A DNA stretch of 41,148 nucleotides from Candidatus Uhrbacteria bacterium (GTDB lineage Bacteria > Patescibacteriota > Patescibacteriia > UBA9934 > GWF2-40-263): the NCBI GenBank assembly GCA_014239775.1, contig JAAZYG010000008.1, positions 1 through 41,148 of the forward strand. Reading direction: 5' to 3'. Position numbers and translations under genes: made by a program. Each line of letters starts with the position of its first letter. The stretch's first letter is position 1. Shown here one piece after another: positions 26,888 to 39,182 of this stretch. The notes under the pieces were generated by a model, which worked only from the letters and a program-made list of their open reading frames with translations, did not search any database and was not told the origin of the DNA.

Positions 26888-28624
26888 TTATTCAGCACCT
26901 GCAACTCTCATCACCTCATCAATTGTTGTGAGTCCTGTAATTATTTTAAGAACACCATCTTGTTGCATGGTTACCATACCTTGTGTTTTCGCAAGTTCAC
27001 GAACCTCATATTCTGATATTTGTTCTGAAAGTGCTGCTTTAATTTCATCGCTCATTGTAAGAACTTCATAAATTCCAACCCGTCCTTTATATCCAGAAGA
27101 ATTACATTTTTCACAACCCTTACCCTTCAATGTCTGCCATTCAGATTCGGGGGGTATGGTCTCACCAGAATTTGCAGGAATTTTTGATAGAGATTGTTTT
27201 ATATACTCCATTTGTTTTTCATCCAAAGTAGTAGGCTCCTTACAGTTCTCGCATATTCTACGCAGAAGCCTTTGTCCAATAACAGCATTAAGCGCCGGTG
27301 CTAGTAAGAATGGTTTTATACCCATTGAAATAAAACGTGGCAGTGCACCAGCTGCATCATTTGTATGAAGAGTTGAAAGCATCATGTGACCTGTTAAGGC
27401 TGCATTGATTGCAACCTCTGCAGTTTCAAGATCACGAATCTCACCAACCATAACCACATCTGGGTCTTGCCTAAGAATAGAACGAAGACCAGATGCAAAG
27501 GTATATTGTTTAGAATGGTCAATTTGAGATTGGTTTATGCCTTCCAGTTTATATTCTATCGGATCTTCTAGCGTAATAATCTTTTTATCTGGTGTATTTA
27601 ACTTACGCAATATTGCATATAAGGTTGTGGTTTTACCTGATCCTGTTGGACCAGTTGTTATTACCATTCCGTGAGGTTTTTCAATTTGAGCAAGTAGTTT
27701 TTTTGAAATTGCTGGACGATAACCAAGTTGGTCGAATTCAACACGAATAGAACCTGGTTTTAATAGGCGCATCACTACAGACTCTCCCCATGTCGTTGGA
27801 ATTGTAGATACACGTACGTCTGTGTCTCCGTCTTTTAGAAAAATTGTAAAACGTCCATCTTGAGGTCTTTCAGTTACGTTTATTTTTAATCCACTAATTA
27901 ACTTGATTCTAGAAATAATTTTTTTCCACAAATCATGGTCTAATGAAGCTATCTCTTGAAGTATTCCATCAACTCTAAAACGAATAGCTATTTTAGTTTT
28001 TTCAGCTTCAATATGAACATCAGATGTTCCTAGCTGAAGTGCGGCGGCCATCACTATCGTCATTATTTCACTAATAGATGCATCCTTTAAAACATTTTGT
28101 ACATCTGAAAAGTTTTTAATTTTATCTTGATATTCTTTTAATTCTTCATCAGTAACTTTTACACCCTTAATTATTTTTTTAATTTTGGGCAACGCTTCAT
28201 ATGCCTTTAGTGCCACACGTAAGCTTTCATCTGAAATTTTATATAAAGCACCATTAGCTTTTCTCCTTTCTTGCATTTGAAATAAAAGATCCTTTACCTC
28301 TTGGTTTTCTGGATTGGTTGAAGCAATTCTAATTTCTGGTCCAGTAAATAAAAAACAAACACACTTTAATTTCTTGGCCTGTTCAAGTGGAATTTCTATG
28401 AGCGCTTCAGGTGATATGGGGAATCCGACAAGATTTATGTAATCAAAACCAATCTGATTAGCAATTGTTTGTGCTTCAGTTTCTCTTTCCTTTAAGCGTA
28501 CTTCGTGCATTTTATTTTCAAACTTTTCAACAACAGTTTCTTGCCCTGGGTCACTTTTAGTGGCAGTTTGGTCAGCACCGGTATACTTAATCAAATCTTC
28601 TATACTTTGAATATCATTCGACAT
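26888..28624 (-). CDS. Type IV pilus assembly / type II secretion ATPase (PilB/GspE)
   Basis: GPTGSGKTTTLYAILRKLN, ITLEDPIEY, LRQDPDVVMVGEIRDLETAEVA, CENC/CEKC zinc motif. Confidence 0.95.
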   Translation of the reverse strand: MSNDIQSIEDLIKYTGADQTATKSDPGQETVVEKFENKMHEVRLKERETEAQTIANQIGFDYINLVGFPISPEALIEIPLEQAKKLKCVCFLFTGPEIRIASTNPENQEVKDLLFQMQERRKANGALYKISDESLRVALKAYEALPKIKKIIKGVKVTDEELKEYQDKIKNFSDVQNVLKDASISEIMTIVMAAALQLGTSDVHIEAEKTKIAIRFRVDGILQEIASLDHDLWKKIISRIKLISGLKINVTERPQDGRFTIFLKDGDTDVRVSTIPTTWGESVVMRLLKPGSIRVEFDQLGYRPAISKKLLAQIEKPHGMVITTGPTGSGKTTTLYAILRKLNTPDKKIITLEDPIEYKLEGINQSQIDHSKQYTFASGLRSILRQDPDVVMVGEIRDLETAEVAINAALTGHMMLSTLHTNDAAGALPRFISMGIKPFLLAPALNAVIGQRLLRRICENCKEPTTLDEKQMEYIKQSLSKIPANSGETIPPESEWQTLKGKGCEKCNSSGYKGRVGIYEVLTMSDEIKAALSEQISEYEVRELAKTQGMVTMQQDGVLKIITGLTTIDEVMRVAGAE

Positions 28625-28680
28625 AAATAAAACTAGGAGTTATGTCTCCTAGTTTACTGTTTTTTATACTCTTTTTCAAT

Positions 28681-29667
28681 TTATGATCTAAATATTCGTA
28701 ATAATTTAGAAAATGCTATATTAGCGTAGTTTTTATGTATTGCATGTTGATAAAATCTATACCATGCATTGTATTGAAAAGATACGATACCACCAGCAAA
28801 AGCAACTATAATTACTAAGAATAATATTCCAAAAATAACGTTCGCTGCTAAAAATATTTGATATGATCCTGTGAACAATGCTGCAGAATATATTAATGCA
28901 TAAGGGATTAATAATAATGTAGATGCAAGAAGAAGTGTAATACCAGAGAATAAAACTATTGAAAATAATAATAATCCAAATTCGAATGCGGCCAACCATT
29001 GTTTGTGAATAACTTTTAATGCAACATGCAGTGCATTAACAATGGAAGATCCGTGATCGACAATGTGAATCATTGTAATCATTGCAAGTATGTTAATTAA
29101 AATTATTAAAGGTATGAATAGTAGTGTTTGCAGGAACATCAAAGAAAAACTGAATACAGATGTCTTGATGATATAAAGCAATACTGGCAGAGAGAACACT
29201 ACGGTTAATACAGTCATTAGGGTTTTTGCGAGTATGTCTATTGTCAGGATTCGTATAAAATATTTAGGTGCTTTTTTAAATACTAGTTCTCTATGCTTAA
29301 TTTTTTTATTTTCAGCTGTTAGTATTAATACAGTTTGTGAATATACACCAGCAAATGTAAGTAGTATAAATAGAGCTACAAACATTATGAGGATAAGTGT
29401 TGATCGTGATGGTCCTAGTGTAAGCAGTTGCTCAATATATTGTGCAAAAAGTGTGTATCCAAAAAAGGAACGATCCATTAATTGATCAAGCAGTGTGCCT
29501 GTTTTGTTGACACGTTGCAGTGAGCTTATTGCGATATCCACTACTCCACCGGTTGAAATTAAACCAGCAAATATACCAAAAACCCACAAAGTCTTATGTT
29601 TCAAGATCTGCTTGAATGAATTAGCAAATATCTTTCTGTAGACTGTTGTGGGTTTATTTGTTGGCAT
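28681..29667 (-). CDS. Multi-pass membrane protein, hypothetical
   Basis: 328 aa with multiple TM segments. Confidence 0.8.
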   Translation of the reverse strand: MPTNKPTTVYRKIFANSFKQILKHKTLWVFGIFAGLISTGGVVDIAISSLQRVNKTGTLLDQLMDRSFFGYTLFAQYIEQLLTLGPSRSTLILIMFVALFILLTFAGVYSQTVLILTAENKKIKHRELVFKKAPKYFIRILTIDILAKTLMTVLTVVFSLPVLLYIIKTSVFSFSLMFLQTLLFIPLIILINILAMITMIHIVDHGSSIVNALHVALKVIHKQWLAAFEFGLLLFSIVLFSGITLLLASTLLLIPYALIYSAALFTGSYQIFLAANVIFGILFLVIIVAFAGGIVSFQYNAWYRFYQHAIHKNYANIAFSKLLRIFRS

Positions 29668-29704
29668 ATTCCTCCTTAAATTTATTTAGCTCTGCTAGTA
29701 GCAG

Positions 29705-31522
29705 TTATTCACTTGATTCAAATAGTGCTTCAAATTCTTCTTTTTCAATAGTCTCATTTTTTAGAAGTGTTTGAGCAATCTTATCAAGGTATTTTTTTTC
29801 TGTTCTAATTATATCACGAGCCTTCTCCATTGCGCTATTAATAAGTGAACCAACTTCCTCGTCAATCATTTCAGCTGTTTTTTCAGAGTAGTTTCGTTTT
29901 TCGTGAATGTCTTTTCCTAAAAAGATCATTTCTTGAGATTCACCAAATACACGTGGACCTAGTTTTTCACTCATACCATAACGAGTAACCAAGTCTCTGG
30001 CCATGCTAGTACATTTTTTTAGATCATCTGATGGGCCTGTTGTAATATCTCCAAATGTTTCTTTTTCAGAGACTAATCCACCAAGAAGCACGGATAAGTC
30101 GTCAATAAATTCGCTTCTTTTATGCATTCTTTTATCTTCTGTTGGTAGTTTTAAGGTATAACCACCAGCAGATCCACGTGGAATTATAGATATTTTATGA
30201 ACAGGATCAGTATTTTCAAGCATGTGTGCAACAAGAGCATGACCTGCTTCGTGGTATGCAGTAACTTTTTTCTCTTCTTTGTTCATTATGTAACTTTTTC
30301 TTTCTGGTCCAAGCAAAACTTTTTCAATTGATTCTAATATGTATGATTGTACAATTTCTTTTTCATCTTTTCGTGCAGTTAATATTGCAGCCTCGTTAAG
30401 TAGATTGTTTAGGTCAGCTCCGGAGAATCCAGGTGTTCTTTCTGCTGCACGTCTAAGATTTACATTTTTTGCAAGAGGCTTATTTTTTGCATGTATGTTA
30501 AGAATCGCCTCTCTGTCTTTTATATCGGGTAAATCAAGCATTACTCTACGATCAAAACGTCCAGGTCGAAGTAGTGCAGGGTCAAGTACGTCAGGTCTGT
30601 TTGTAGCCGCAATAACAATCACTCCTAGGTTAGGATCAAAACCATCCATTTCAACTAAGATTTGATTTAGAGTTTGTTCACGTTCATCGTGTCCACCTCC
30701 AAGGCCAGCACCTCTTTGTCGTCCTACTGCATCTATTTCGTCAACGAAAATAATACATGGTGCAGATTTCTTTGCTCTGTTAAAGAGATCTCGTACACGT
30801 GATGCACCCACACCAACAAACATTTCAACAAACTCAGATCCGCTAATATGGAAGAATGGAACTTCAGCTTCACCTGCAACAGCTCTTGCCAAAAGTGTCT
30901 TACCGGTTCCAGGACGCCCCATCAAAAGTACGCCTTTTGGAAGTTTTGCTCCCAGATCAGAGAATTTTTTTGGATTTTTTAAAAACTCAACAATTTCTTC
31001 TAGTTCTGTTTTTGCTTCTGCAGAACCAGCTACATCTTTAAAAGTCACTTGTTGTTTTTTGTCTTTGACTTCTCGTGCGTTACTCATTCCAAATGACATT
31101 GCTCTGTTATTTGCACCTTGCATTTGTTTAAACATGAACCAGAAAATAAATATCAATATAATCAAAGGTAAGAGTGAAGGTAATATCACTCCAAGAAAAT
31201 AAGATTTTGTACTACGGTCTTTTACGGTTATGTTTGAAGCTTTTAATTGTTCTGAGCTAATTCCGTAGTCGATTAATATTTCAGATAATGAAGCAGCGCC
31301 TTCTTTTCTGGTTTTTTGTTCGGTTCCATCAGTTAGTCTAACAGTTATTTCAGACCCTTCTATGTCAATTGCTTCAATTACACCATTCTCTATACCACTT
31401 ACCAATGTAGACATGTTTATCTTTTCTGGTTTTTGAGTGTTTAAAGAATATGATGAGAAAATTGCTGAAATAACCAGTACTGATAATATTGCTAGAATTA
31501 TATTCTTTGAAAGAGGTTTCAT
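29705..31522 (-). CDS. ftsH: ATP-dependent zinc metalloprotease FtsH
   Basis: [26 protein letters not shown]-type [14 protein letters not shown] zinc motif. Confidence 0.98.
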   Translation of the reverse strand: MKPLSKNIILAILSVLVISAIFSSYSLNTQKPEKINMSTLVSGIENGVIEAIDIEGSEITVRLTDGTEQKTRKEGAASLSEILIDYGISSEQLKASNITVKDRSTKSYFLGVILPSLLPLIILIFIFWFMFKQMQGANNRAMSFGMSNAREVKDKKQQVTFKDVAGSAEAKTELEEIVEFLKNPKKFSDLGAKLPKGVLLMGRPGTGKTLLARAVAGEAEVPFFHISGSEFVEMFVGVGASRVRDLFNRAKKSAPCIIFVDEIDAVGRQRGAGLGGGHDEREQTLNQILVEMDGFDPNLGVIVIAATNRPDVLDPALLRPGRFDRRVMLDLPDIKDREAILNIHAKNKPLAKNVNLRRAAERTPGFSGADLNNLLNEAAILTARKDEKEIVQSYILESIEKVLLGPERKSYIMNKEEKKVTAYHEAGHALVAHMLENTDPVHKISIIPRGSAGGYTLKLPTEDKRMHKRSEFIDDLSVLLGGLVSEKETFGDITTGPSDDLKKCTSMARDLVTRYGMSEKLGPRVFGESQEMIFLGKDIHEKRNYSEKTAEMIDEEVGSLINSAMEKARDIIRTEKKYLDKIAQTLLKNETIEKEEFEALFESSE

Positions 31523-31525
31523 AGT

Positions 31526-32812
31526 TTATTCGTTCTCCTTATTAGCTTCTTCGTTATTATTTACCTCCACATTTGTTGTGTCTATTTTTTTTTCAGTTAC
31601 TGGTTCAGTTTCAGATTTAGTTTCTGATTCAACTTCGTTTGTACCATCTTCTGTTTTGGTTTTTTCTGCTTTAGATTCATTTATTTTATTTTGTGCAGCA
31701 TTGTCTCGTTCTATAATATCTTCTAACTTTTCATCCATGGCTTTTATTGAAAGTCCAAGCCTATGTTCTTTTGCAGAAATTGAAACAATTCTAAACTTCA
31801 GTCTGTCACCAGTTTTTCCTATCTCTGATACGTCATCAGTTGGTTTACTCGATAGTTCACTTACATGTGCAAGACCATGAATTTCATTGTCTAGTTCAAT
31901 AAAGAAACCAAAAGGATTAACTTTTAAAACAGTTCCTTCAACAATGTCACCTATTTTATAAAGTTCCTCCACGTTGTGCCAAGGATCTTGTAATAACTTT
32001 TTCATTGACAGGAATATTTTACTTCCCTCGATTCCTATTATTTCTGCCTTAACAGTTTCATTTATTTTTAATAGATCGCGTGGGTGATCAATTCGTTGCC
32101 ACGCAATTTCTGATATATGAACCAGACCTTCAATTGAATCAAATTTAATAAATGCACCAAAATCAGCAAGTGCTGTAACTTCACCTTCAACTGCATCACC
32201 TACTTTATATTGAGATAGAACATTTTTCTGTTCATCTTCCCAGATTACTTTTTCTGAAACAATTAGCTTTTCATCTTCTTTATTGACATCAAGTACACGT
32301 ACCTTCATTTTTGATCCTATATAACTCTTAAGTTTTTCTAGTATCTTTCCTTTGTCACCACCACTAACACGGGGGTAGTGTTCAGGAGAAAGTTGAGAAA
32401 CAGGTAAGAATCCAGTTACATGCTGTAAGCTTATAATTAAACCACCTTTATTTGCTTCTAAGATTTTTGTATCAACAGCTTCACCGGTTGTAAATAATCT
32501 TAATAGCTCATCCCATGCTTTCTGTTGTCCAGCAAATCTAAATGAAAGTTCCATTTCACCATTTTCATTTTCAATGTCAATAACAGTTGCCTCAACTGAT
32601 TCACCTGGTTTTAAGTTGCTGTATTCTGTACTTTCAGCAAATATTTCTCTTCCTCTTACAACACCTGTTGCAATACCTCTAATATCAATACGGACCTCTT
32701 TTCGTCCTGTACCGATTATGGTTCCGTTAACCACATCACCTATTTTGGGTATATTTAAATAATTTCCCTCCTGAAGTAGTTTTTGGAATTCTGAAATCGT
32801 ATCTTTTGACAT
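31526..32812 (-). CDS. S1 RNA-binding domain protein (ribosomal protein S1-like)
   Basis: About four S1 repeats, e.g. VGDAVEGEVTALADFGAFIKFDSIEGLVHISEI; acidic C-terminal tail. Confidence 0.92.
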   Translation of the reverse strand: MSKDTISEFQKLLQEGNYLNIPKIGDVVNGTIIGTGRKEVRIDIRGIATGVVRGREIFAESTEYSNLKPGESVEATVIDIENENGEMELSFRFAGQQKAWDELLRLFTTGEAVDTKILEANKGGLIISLQHVTGFLPVSQLSPEHYPRVSGGDKGKILEKLKSYIGSKMKVRVLDVNKEDEKLIVSEKVIWEDEQKNVLSQYKVGDAVEGEVTALADFGAFIKFDSIEGLVHISEIAWQRIDHPRDLLKINETVKAEIIGIEGSKIFLSMKKLLQDPWHNVEELYKIGDIVEGTVLKVNPFGFFIELDNEIHGLAHVSELSSKPTDDVSEIGKTGDRLKFRIVSISAKEHRLGLSIKAMDEKLEDIIERDNAAQNKINESKAEKTKTEDGTNEVESETKSETEPVTEKKIDTTNVEVNNNEEANKENE

Positions 32813-33019
32813 ATGTGTTCCGCAAGACGGTTATCAGCTTAATTTAGCCAAATTCGGTCCAGTACGGTGCTAATAATTAATAATATTTAACGACGCGATT
32901 GTAGCTGAAAATAAGTAATTTGGCAAGGGTTTGCTTGAATAAATGGAATTATTTAAGCATTGTCAACAAAAGGTCTATGAAGTAAGATAATTTAAATAAT
33001 TAAATATATTTATTTACGT

Positions 33020-33697
33020 ATGTCACACCCACATCAGTCAATGCTTGATGAATTTAAGTATGCATTTGATCATTTTGTGCCAACATTGCCAGATTCAATA
33101 AAGGATGAAGCAAAAAGTATACATTCTAAGTTGTTGAACGATCAGTCATCTGATGAAGTTGCTATAAAAAAAGTATTTCACGATTTGGGAATTAAGGAAT
33201 ATCCACATCGCAAAGCCTATGAGGAGCTAACTTTAGAAAAAGGAGCTGCACGTCTAATCGAACTAGTGTTAGAGCATGTAGATGCTTCAGTGATAAAAAT
33301 AATAAAACCACATTTGGATTCAGGAGTAAGTTTAAATGAGTTGGTTTCTAGTGATATGTTTGATACAAAACTAACACCAGAAGAAAGGTATCAGATTGAA
33401 GATGGTGTATTAGTTGGAAAAAGCAAGTTGGCAGAAGAGCTTAAGGGTGACATAAGTGATCAGTCTGATGAATATAAGAACTTGGTAGAAAAATGGACGA
33501 AGAATGCTGAACAAATTGATTTAGCAATAAATAAACTTAAAAAACTTGAGCAGTCAGGGACCGCTGATCAGAAGCAGGAAATTGAAAATAAGGTTAGTAG
33601 ATTCAGAGAAGGTTTTTTATTAACAGAAAGAGACCCTGTACTTTTAGAGGTAGAAAAAGAGACAGAGTATTGGGCTGACACGCTATCTCAAGAGTAA
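33020..33697 (+). CDS. Hypothetical protein (225 aa)
   Basis: Long ORF, charged helical composition. Confidence 0.75.
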   Translation: MSHPHQSMLDEFKYAFDHFVPTLPDSIKDEAKSIHSKLLNDQSSDEVAIKKVFHDLGIKEYPHRKAYEELTLEKGAARLIELVLEHVDASVIKIIKPHLDSGVSLNELVSSDMFDTKLTPEERYQIEDGVLVGKSKLAEELKGDISDQSDEYKNLVEKWTKNAEQIDLAINKLKKLEQSGTADQKQEIENKVSRFREGFLLTERDPVLLEVEKETEYWADTLSQE

Positions 33698-33780
33698 TTA
33701 GTTTATGTTGTTATTTAGGGGGTTCCATGTTAATATTGCCTCATATTAATGTTTAAATCCTTTTGTTTTTAGTTGAATTT

Positions 33781-34431
33781 ATGCAAATTTCTTGGCACGG
33801 ACTATCTTGTTTTGAGATAACAAACAAAGTAAACAATAAAGAAGTAACAATAATTACTGATCCTTATCAGAACACAACTGGATTACGTATTCCAAGAACA
33901 TTGGAGTCTGACATTGTTCTTTCATCACATGATGAAGAAGATTCAAATAACATAGCTGCAGTTGCCGGCACACCATATCTTATAGATCAACCAGGTGAGT
34001 ATGAGGTAAAGGATATTTTTGTATTTGGTATTAATGCAAAATTAAAACGCACAGAACAAAATAAACCTGTTAAAAACATGATGTTCAGAATTGAATCTGA
34101 AGGTATGCATCTTGCTCATTTAGGTGCTTTAGATAGGATCTTAACAGATGAGGAATTACAAAGGTTACAAAATGTAGATATTTTAATGATCCCAGTTGGT
34201 GGTAACAGAGTAATGACTCCAAAGGTTGCTACGGAGGTTATTTCACAGATTGAGCCGCGTGTAATTATTCCAATGACACACCATACAGCCAATGTAAAAG
34301 AAGATTTAATGAATGTAAGTGAATTTTGTAAAGAAATGGGTGTTTGTAGAAATGAAGAGATGAATAAATTTAGGATACAACGTAAAGATCTTCCAGAAAC
34401 AGACATGCTCATTGTTACACTTAATAGGTAG
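33781..34431 (+). CDS. MBL-fold hydrolase-like protein
   Basis: MQISWHGLSCFEITNK...TIITDPY; UPF0173/UlaG-like start; degenerate HxHxDH motif (ORF-track start 33763). Confidence 0.82.
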   Translation: MQISWHGLSCFEITNKVNNKEVTIITDPYQNTTGLRIPRTLESDIVLSSHDEEDSNNIAAVAGTPYLIDQPGEYEVKDIFVFGINAKLKRTEQNKPVKNMMFRIESEGMHLAHLGALDRILTDEELQRLQNVDILMIPVGGNRVMTPKVATEVISQIEPRVIIPMTHHTANVKEDLMNVSEFCKEMGVCRNEEMNKFRIQRKDLPETDMLIVTLNR

Positions 34432-34433
34432 AT

Positions 34434-34826
34434 ATGTCAGATGCCAAAAAACCCATAAGGATAAAAGAGGCAGATAAAATTCACGGCATACACTTCTGGT
34501 TGGTATTAATAGTTGCATTAATCATAATTATTTCTGGTTGGTTTTTTACTGTAAGAAAGGTTGTGGTAAATGATTTTAAAAATGTTGGTGTAGAAATTAA
34601 GTATTCAGCAAGTTCAATAAAAAGTGATATAGATACTGTAAAAAAAACCATTAAACCTTTAGATGTAGAGACAACGCAAATAAAGAGTGCGTTTGAGAAT
34701 GTGGTTAATGTATTTAATTTAACAAAAGAAAATTATCCAGTAATCATTGAAAAAGTTAAGGAAAAAATTGAAACTGAAGAGACAAATAACATCAAATATG
34801 TCGAAGAAGAAACAACAAAGCAATAA
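34434..34826 (+). CDS. Single-pass membrane protein, hypothetical
   Basis: [22 protein letters not shown] segment; 29-nt overlap with gyrA. Confidence 0.7.
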   Translation: MSDAKKPIRIKEADKIHGIHFWLVLIVALIIIISGWFFTVRKVVVNDFKNVGVEIKYSASSIKSDIDTVKKTIKPLDVETTQIKSAFENVVNVFNLTKENYPVIIEKVKEKIETEETNNIKYVEEETTKQ

Positions 34827-37290
34827 ACAAAAACCTGAAAAAGAGGTTGATTTGGTTGGTACAATCCAAAATCAAAGTTTAGCAGATGAGATGCAAAATT
34901 CTTATCTTGACTATGCAATGTCAGTAATTGTTGGGCGCGCACTTCCAGACATAAGAGATGGTCTCAAGCCTGTTCATAGAAGAATTTTATATTCAATGTG
35001 GCAAACAGGCCTTCGTTCAAGTGCAAAGTTTAAAAAGTGTGCAACTGTGGTTGGAGATGTTCTTGGAAAATATCATCCTCACGGAGATTCGGCTGTTTAT
35101 GATTCATTGGTGCGTTTAGCTCAAGATTTTTCAATGAGATATCCGTTGATACGCGGGCAAGGTAACTTCGGTTCCTTAGACGGTGATTCAGCAGCAGCTT
35201 ATAGGTACACAGAAGCAAAACTCGAACAAGTTTCAGAGGAGTTGTTGTTAAATATTGAAAAAAATACAGTTGATTTTAGACCAAACTTTGATGGGACTCA
35301 TAAAGAACCAATTGTTCTTCCTGCAAAACTCCCAAACTTATTAATTAACGGTACGCTTGGTATTGCGGTTGGAATGGCATCAAATATTCCACCTCATAAT
35401 TTAACTGAAATTTGTGACGCTGCACTGCAGTTAATAAAAGACAAAGACACAACGATCGATGATCTTTCTAATATTGTGAAGGGTCCAGATTTTCCAACTG
35501 GAGGAATAATTTATAATGTAAAAGATATTAAGCAAGCTTTTTCTACTGGAAGAGGTGGGGTGGTTGTTCGTTCAAAGACTGAGATTGTTGAGGATAAAAA
35601 AGGCAACTTTACAATTATAGTCACAGAAATTCCTTATCAAGTTAATAAGTCAAAATTATTGATGAAAATTGCACAAAATGTTCGTGATAAGAAGATCGAG
35701 GGTATTAGAGACTTGAGAGATGAGTCTAATAAAGACGGAGTAAGAATTGTGGTTGAATTAAAGAAAGACGCTTATCCTAAGAAAGTTTTAAATAGGTTGT
35801 TTCAAACCACTCAATTACAGGAGACGGTGCACTATAATATGTTAGCTTTAATAGATGGTATTCAACCTCGTGTTCTTAACATAAAAATGATTCTGGAAGA
35901 GTATTTAAAACACAGAAAGGTATCTGTAAGACGACGAACTCAATTTGATCTAGATAAAGCAAAAGATAGAGCCCATGTTTTGGAGGGTTTAAAAATTGCG
36001 ATATTAAAAATCGATCAGGTAATTAAGACAATTAAAAAATCTAAAGATAAAGATGAGGCAAAAGGAAACTTAATTAAACAGTTTAAGTTGTCTGATATAC
36101 AGTCTGTGGCAATTTTAGAGATGCGTCTGCAGCAGCTGGCAAACTTAGAAAGTCTTAAGGTTGAGCAAGAACTTAAAGACAAGCTAAAACTCATAAAAGA
36201 GTTGGAGGCAATTTTAAAATCAGAAAAAAGAATATTAGAAGTAATTTCTGAGGAAGTTACATTACTACGTGATAAATATGGTGACGATAGGCGTACCTCC
36301 ATTGTAAAGCATGGTATAAAGGAGTTTTCTATAGAAGATGTAGTACCAGATACCCCAACTGTTGTTATGATTACTAAAGCGGGTTATATAAAACGTATTG
36401 CACCAGACATGTTTAAAACGCAGAAGCGTGGAGGAAAAGGTGTGTCAGGACTTACAACAAAAGAAGAAGATGTGGTAGAGAAGGTATTTTCTACAACCAC
36501 TCACAAAGATTTATTATTCTTAACAACAAGAGGTAGGGTTTTTAGGTTAAAAGCATATGATGTTCCAGAGACATCACGTACAGCAAAAGGTCAGGCGTTG
36601 GTGAATTTTTTGCAATTAGCACCAGGTGAGAGTGTTTCTGCTACTTACTCAGTTGCCGATGTTGAAAAAGACAATTATTTATTAATGGTTACAAAAAAAG
36701 GTGTTGTAAAGAAGACAGAGATGAAGGAGTTTGAAAATATTAGACGATCAGGGTTAATTGCTATTAAATTGAGAGATGGTGATGCTTTGGAATGGGTAAG
36801 ACCTACAACAGGAAAAGACAGTGTGATGCTTGTAACAGCTGGAGGACAGGCTATTAGATTTAATGAAAAAGATGTAAGGGCAATGGGAAGAGTTGCGTCA
36901 GGTGTAAGGGGTATAAAAATGAAGGGAGATGATGTTATTGTTGGTATGGGAGTAGTCAATTCCACTGTTAAGAAAAAAGGTTCACAAGAATTATTGGTTA
37001 TAATGAAGAATGGTTATGGAAAGCGAAGTGATGTTTGTGAGTATAAGATTCAGGGAAGAGGTGGTTCTGGAATAAAGACAGCAAATATTACAAAAAAGAC
37101 TGGCAACATAGTGTCTGCACGTATTGTAGAGTCAAAAGACGAACGAGACTTCTTTGTAATTACAGAAGCTGGTCAGGTGCTTAGGTCGGGTTTAAAATCA
37201 GTTCCGGTGTTGGGTAGAGCAACACAAGGAGTGAGAGTTATGCGTTTTAAAAAAGCCGAGGATACAATTGCAAGTTTAGCCTTAATTTGA
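34798..37290 (+). CDS. gyrA: DNA gyrase subunit A
   Basis: [65 protein letters not shown]-terminal beta-pinwheel repeats. Confidence 0.97.
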   Translation: MSKKKQQSNKQKPEKEVDLVGTIQNQSLADEMQNSYLDYAMSVIVGRALPDIRDGLKPVHRRILYSMWQTGLRSSAKFKKCATVVGDVLGKYHPHGDSAVYDSLVRLAQDFSMRYPLIRGQGNFGSLDGDSAAAYRYTEAKLEQVSEELLLNIEKNTVDFRPNFDGTHKEPIVLPAKLPNLLINGTLGIAVGMASNIPPHNLTEICDAALQLIKDKDTTIDDLSNIVKGPDFPTGGIIYNVKDIKQAFSTGRGGVVVRSKTEIVEDKKGNFTIIVTEIPYQVNKSKLLMKIAQNVRDKKIEGIRDLRDESNKDGVRIVVELKKDAYPKKVLNRLFQTTQLQETVHYNMLALIDGIQPRVLNIKMILEEYLKHRKVSVRRRTQFDLDKAKDRAHVLEGLKIAILKIDQVIKTIKKSKDKDEAKGNLIKQFKLSDIQSVAILEMRLQQLANLESLKVEQELKDKLKLIKELEAILKSEKRILEVISEEVTLLRDKYGDDRRTSIVKHGIKEFSIEDVVPDTPTVVMITKAGYIKRIAPDMFKTQKRGGKGVSGLTTKEEDVVEKVFSTTTHKDLLFLTTRGRVFRLKAYDVPETSRTAKGQALVNFLQLAPGESVSATYSVADVEKDNYLLMVTKKGVVKKTEMKEFENIRRSGLIAIKLRDGDALEWVRPTTGKDSVMLVTAGGQAIRFNEKDVRAMGRVASGVRGIKMKGDDVIVGMGVVNSTVKKKGSQELLVIMKNGYGKRSDVCEYKIQGRGGSGIKTANITKKTGNIVSARIVESKDERDFFVITEAGQVLRSGLKSVPVLGRATQGVRVMRFKKAEDTIASLALI

Positions 37291-37319
37291 TAAGACTGCG
37301 GTATATCCGCAGTTTTTTA
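37291..37319 (+). terminator. Terminator after gyrA
   Basis: GACTGCGGtataTCCGCAGTTTTTTATT. Confidence 0.7.
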
Positions 37320-37321
37320 TT

Positions 37322-38323
37322 ATGAATGATCAAAGTTTAAACAAACAACTGCAAATAATCTTAAAAGATGATTTTGGAATCACCGATATTCAGGATTATA
37401 AAAGAGTTCCACTTGGAATGATGTGCAACAACTTTTCATTTATTTCATCTGGGAAAAAATATTTTTTAAAACAATATAGAAGAAGGGAAGGAATATCATT
37501 ATATGACGTAAAGGCATCTGAGGCCTTGTTTTCAGAAAATGGTTTTCCTGTTATTTTGCCAGAGTTAAACAAAGAAGGTGAGGGTACTTTTAAAATTAAA
37601 GATGATTGGTGGAGCTTGTTTCCTTTTATAGATGGGTCTTCACCAACTGCAGACACATTAAACCCAAATATTTTGGCATATATGGGTAAAATGCTCGCGT
37701 CTATTCATGAAATAAGTACAAGAAAAATAGACTATCCATTTAAAAAAATGCCATTCTGGAATACAGGTGCATTTTTAAAGCAAGTACAAAAAGTAGAGGA
37801 GGCTGCATCGAAGATGGTGCTTACAGATGTAGAGGCCATGTCTTTACTTACTCTTACAATACAGAAAGATTACGTTGAAAAAAACAGACCACAACCAGAT
37901 CATTTTTTTGTACGTAGAGAAAGTTTGTTGCATGGAGATTTTATTTATCAAAATGTTTTTATAGAAAATGATAAAATCATTTATTTATATGATTTTGAAA
38001 GAACAGGACTTGGACCGCGTGCATTTGAGTTAGCAAGAAGTTTGTTTTTAAATTGTTTTGATGATGGGTGGAATGAGAAGAATTATGAATTTGCAAGAAT
38101 ATTACTTTGCGCTTATCAAACAATCTATCCGATTAAAAAAGCGGAATTATTAAAGGGTGCGCAAATGTATGTTGCTGATTTTATGCACACTTCATGGATG
38201 GAGACGAAAGTAATAATTGAAAAGTCAAAGCTTCACAGTAGATTGGTAGAACCAGCCCATAAAAGAGTAAAGCATTTTGTAGAAGGAGTCGATTCAATTA
38301 TAGACACAATTTTTGTAGATTAA
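37322..38323 (+). CDS. Aminoglycoside phosphotransferase/choline kinase-like protein
   Basis: LLHGDFIYQNVFIENDKIIYLYDFERTGLGPRAFELA (HGDxxxxN...DFE). Confidence 0.85.
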   Translation: MNDQSLNKQLQIILKDDFGITDIQDYKRVPLGMMCNNFSFISSGKKYFLKQYRRREGISLYDVKASEALFSENGFPVILPELNKEGEGTFKIKDDWWSLFPFIDGSSPTADTLNPNILAYMGKMLASIHEISTRKIDYPFKKMPFWNTGAFLKQVQKVEEAASKMVLTDVEAMSLLTLTIQKDYVEKNRPQPDHFFVRRESLLHGDFIYQNVFIENDKIIYLYDFERTGLGPRAFELARSLFLNCFDDGWNEKNYEFARILLCAYQTIYPIKKAELLKGAQMYVADFMHTSWMETKVIIEKSKLHSRLVEPAHKRVKHFVEGVDSIIDTIFVD

Positions 38324-38401
38324 ATAGACATGCAGGCGTACAGATTGACAGAATTGGTAATTTAAGTTATCTTTCTGCAGTAAACATCATATTTTACTAT
38401 T

Positions 38402-38662
38402 ATGTCAGTACCAGCAAGAAAAAAATCTTCATCTTCAGTTAGGCGAAGACGATCACATCACTCTTTAAGTAAAGTGGATATCGCTTCATGTGCTAAATGT
38501 AAGGAAGCAGTTCAGTCTCATAGGGCCTGTACAAACTGTGGAACATATAAAGGAAGACATGCAGTTGAAACGTCGAAGGATACTGTTAAACTGATTGAAA
38601 AGTCAACCAAAGCAAAGGCTGTAAAAACTGAAAAAGAAAAGAAAAAAACACCAAAGAAATAA
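38402..38662 (+). CDS. rpmF: 50S ribosomal protein L32
   Basis: [22 protein letters not shown]...[23 protein letters not shown]. Confidence 0.93.
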   Translation: MSVPARKKSSSSVRRRRSHHSLSKVDIASCAKCKEAVQSHRACTNCGTYKGRHAVETSKDTVKLIEKSTKAKAVKTEKEKKKTPKK

Positions 38663-38676
38663 TACTTTGGTGTTTT
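38648..38676 (+). terminator. Terminator hairpin after rpmF
   Basis: AACACCAAAGaaataataCTTTGGTGTTTT. Confidence 0.65.
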
Positions 38677-38711
38677 GTGATACAATAAAAAAAAGTTCTT
38701 TATCGTCCTTT

Positions 38712-39182
38712 ATGTCTAATAGACACCTATCACGAACAATAGCATTACAATCATTATATCAGTGGGATTTTTTAGATAAGCCAGAAGAAAAACTTCAGGA
38801 AATTATTAAATTTAATAAAACAGAATTTGCACCAGCCTTTGATGATGAGAATTTTATAGAATCTATAATTAATGGTGTTATAAAGCACATAGATGAAATA
38901 GACAGAGTTATAACAGACTTTGCTCCAGATTGGCCGATTGAAACTATTTCTATAGTAGATAGAAATGTTATAAGAATTGGTATATATGAACTTAAATTTG
39001 AGGATGCCATTCCAGCAAAGGTGGCTATCAATGAATCCATTGAGCTTGCAAAAGGTTTTGGGGGCCAATCATCAGGTAGATTTGTTAATGGAGTATTAGG
39101 TGCTGTATATAAGGATATGTTGAATAAGGGGGAAATTAAAGAAGTAGATAAAAAAGAAAAAAGTTCAGAAAATAAAATATGA
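38712..39182 (+). CDS. nusB: Transcription antitermination protein NusB
   Basis: [14 protein letters not shown]...[50 protein letters not shown]. Confidence 0.95.
   Translation: MSNRHLSRTIALQSLYQWDFLDKPEEKLQEIIKFNKTEFAPAFDDENFIESIINGVIKHIDEIDRVITDFAPDWPIETISIVDRNVIRIGIYELKFEDAIPAKVAINESIELAKGFGGQSSGRFVNGVLGAVYKDMLNKGEIKEVDKKEKSSENKI

Noticed and set aside
34900-35120. Quinolone-resistance substitutions in GyrA
   Set aside because: The QRDR reads HGDSAVYD with Ser83 and Asp87 equivalents unchanged.
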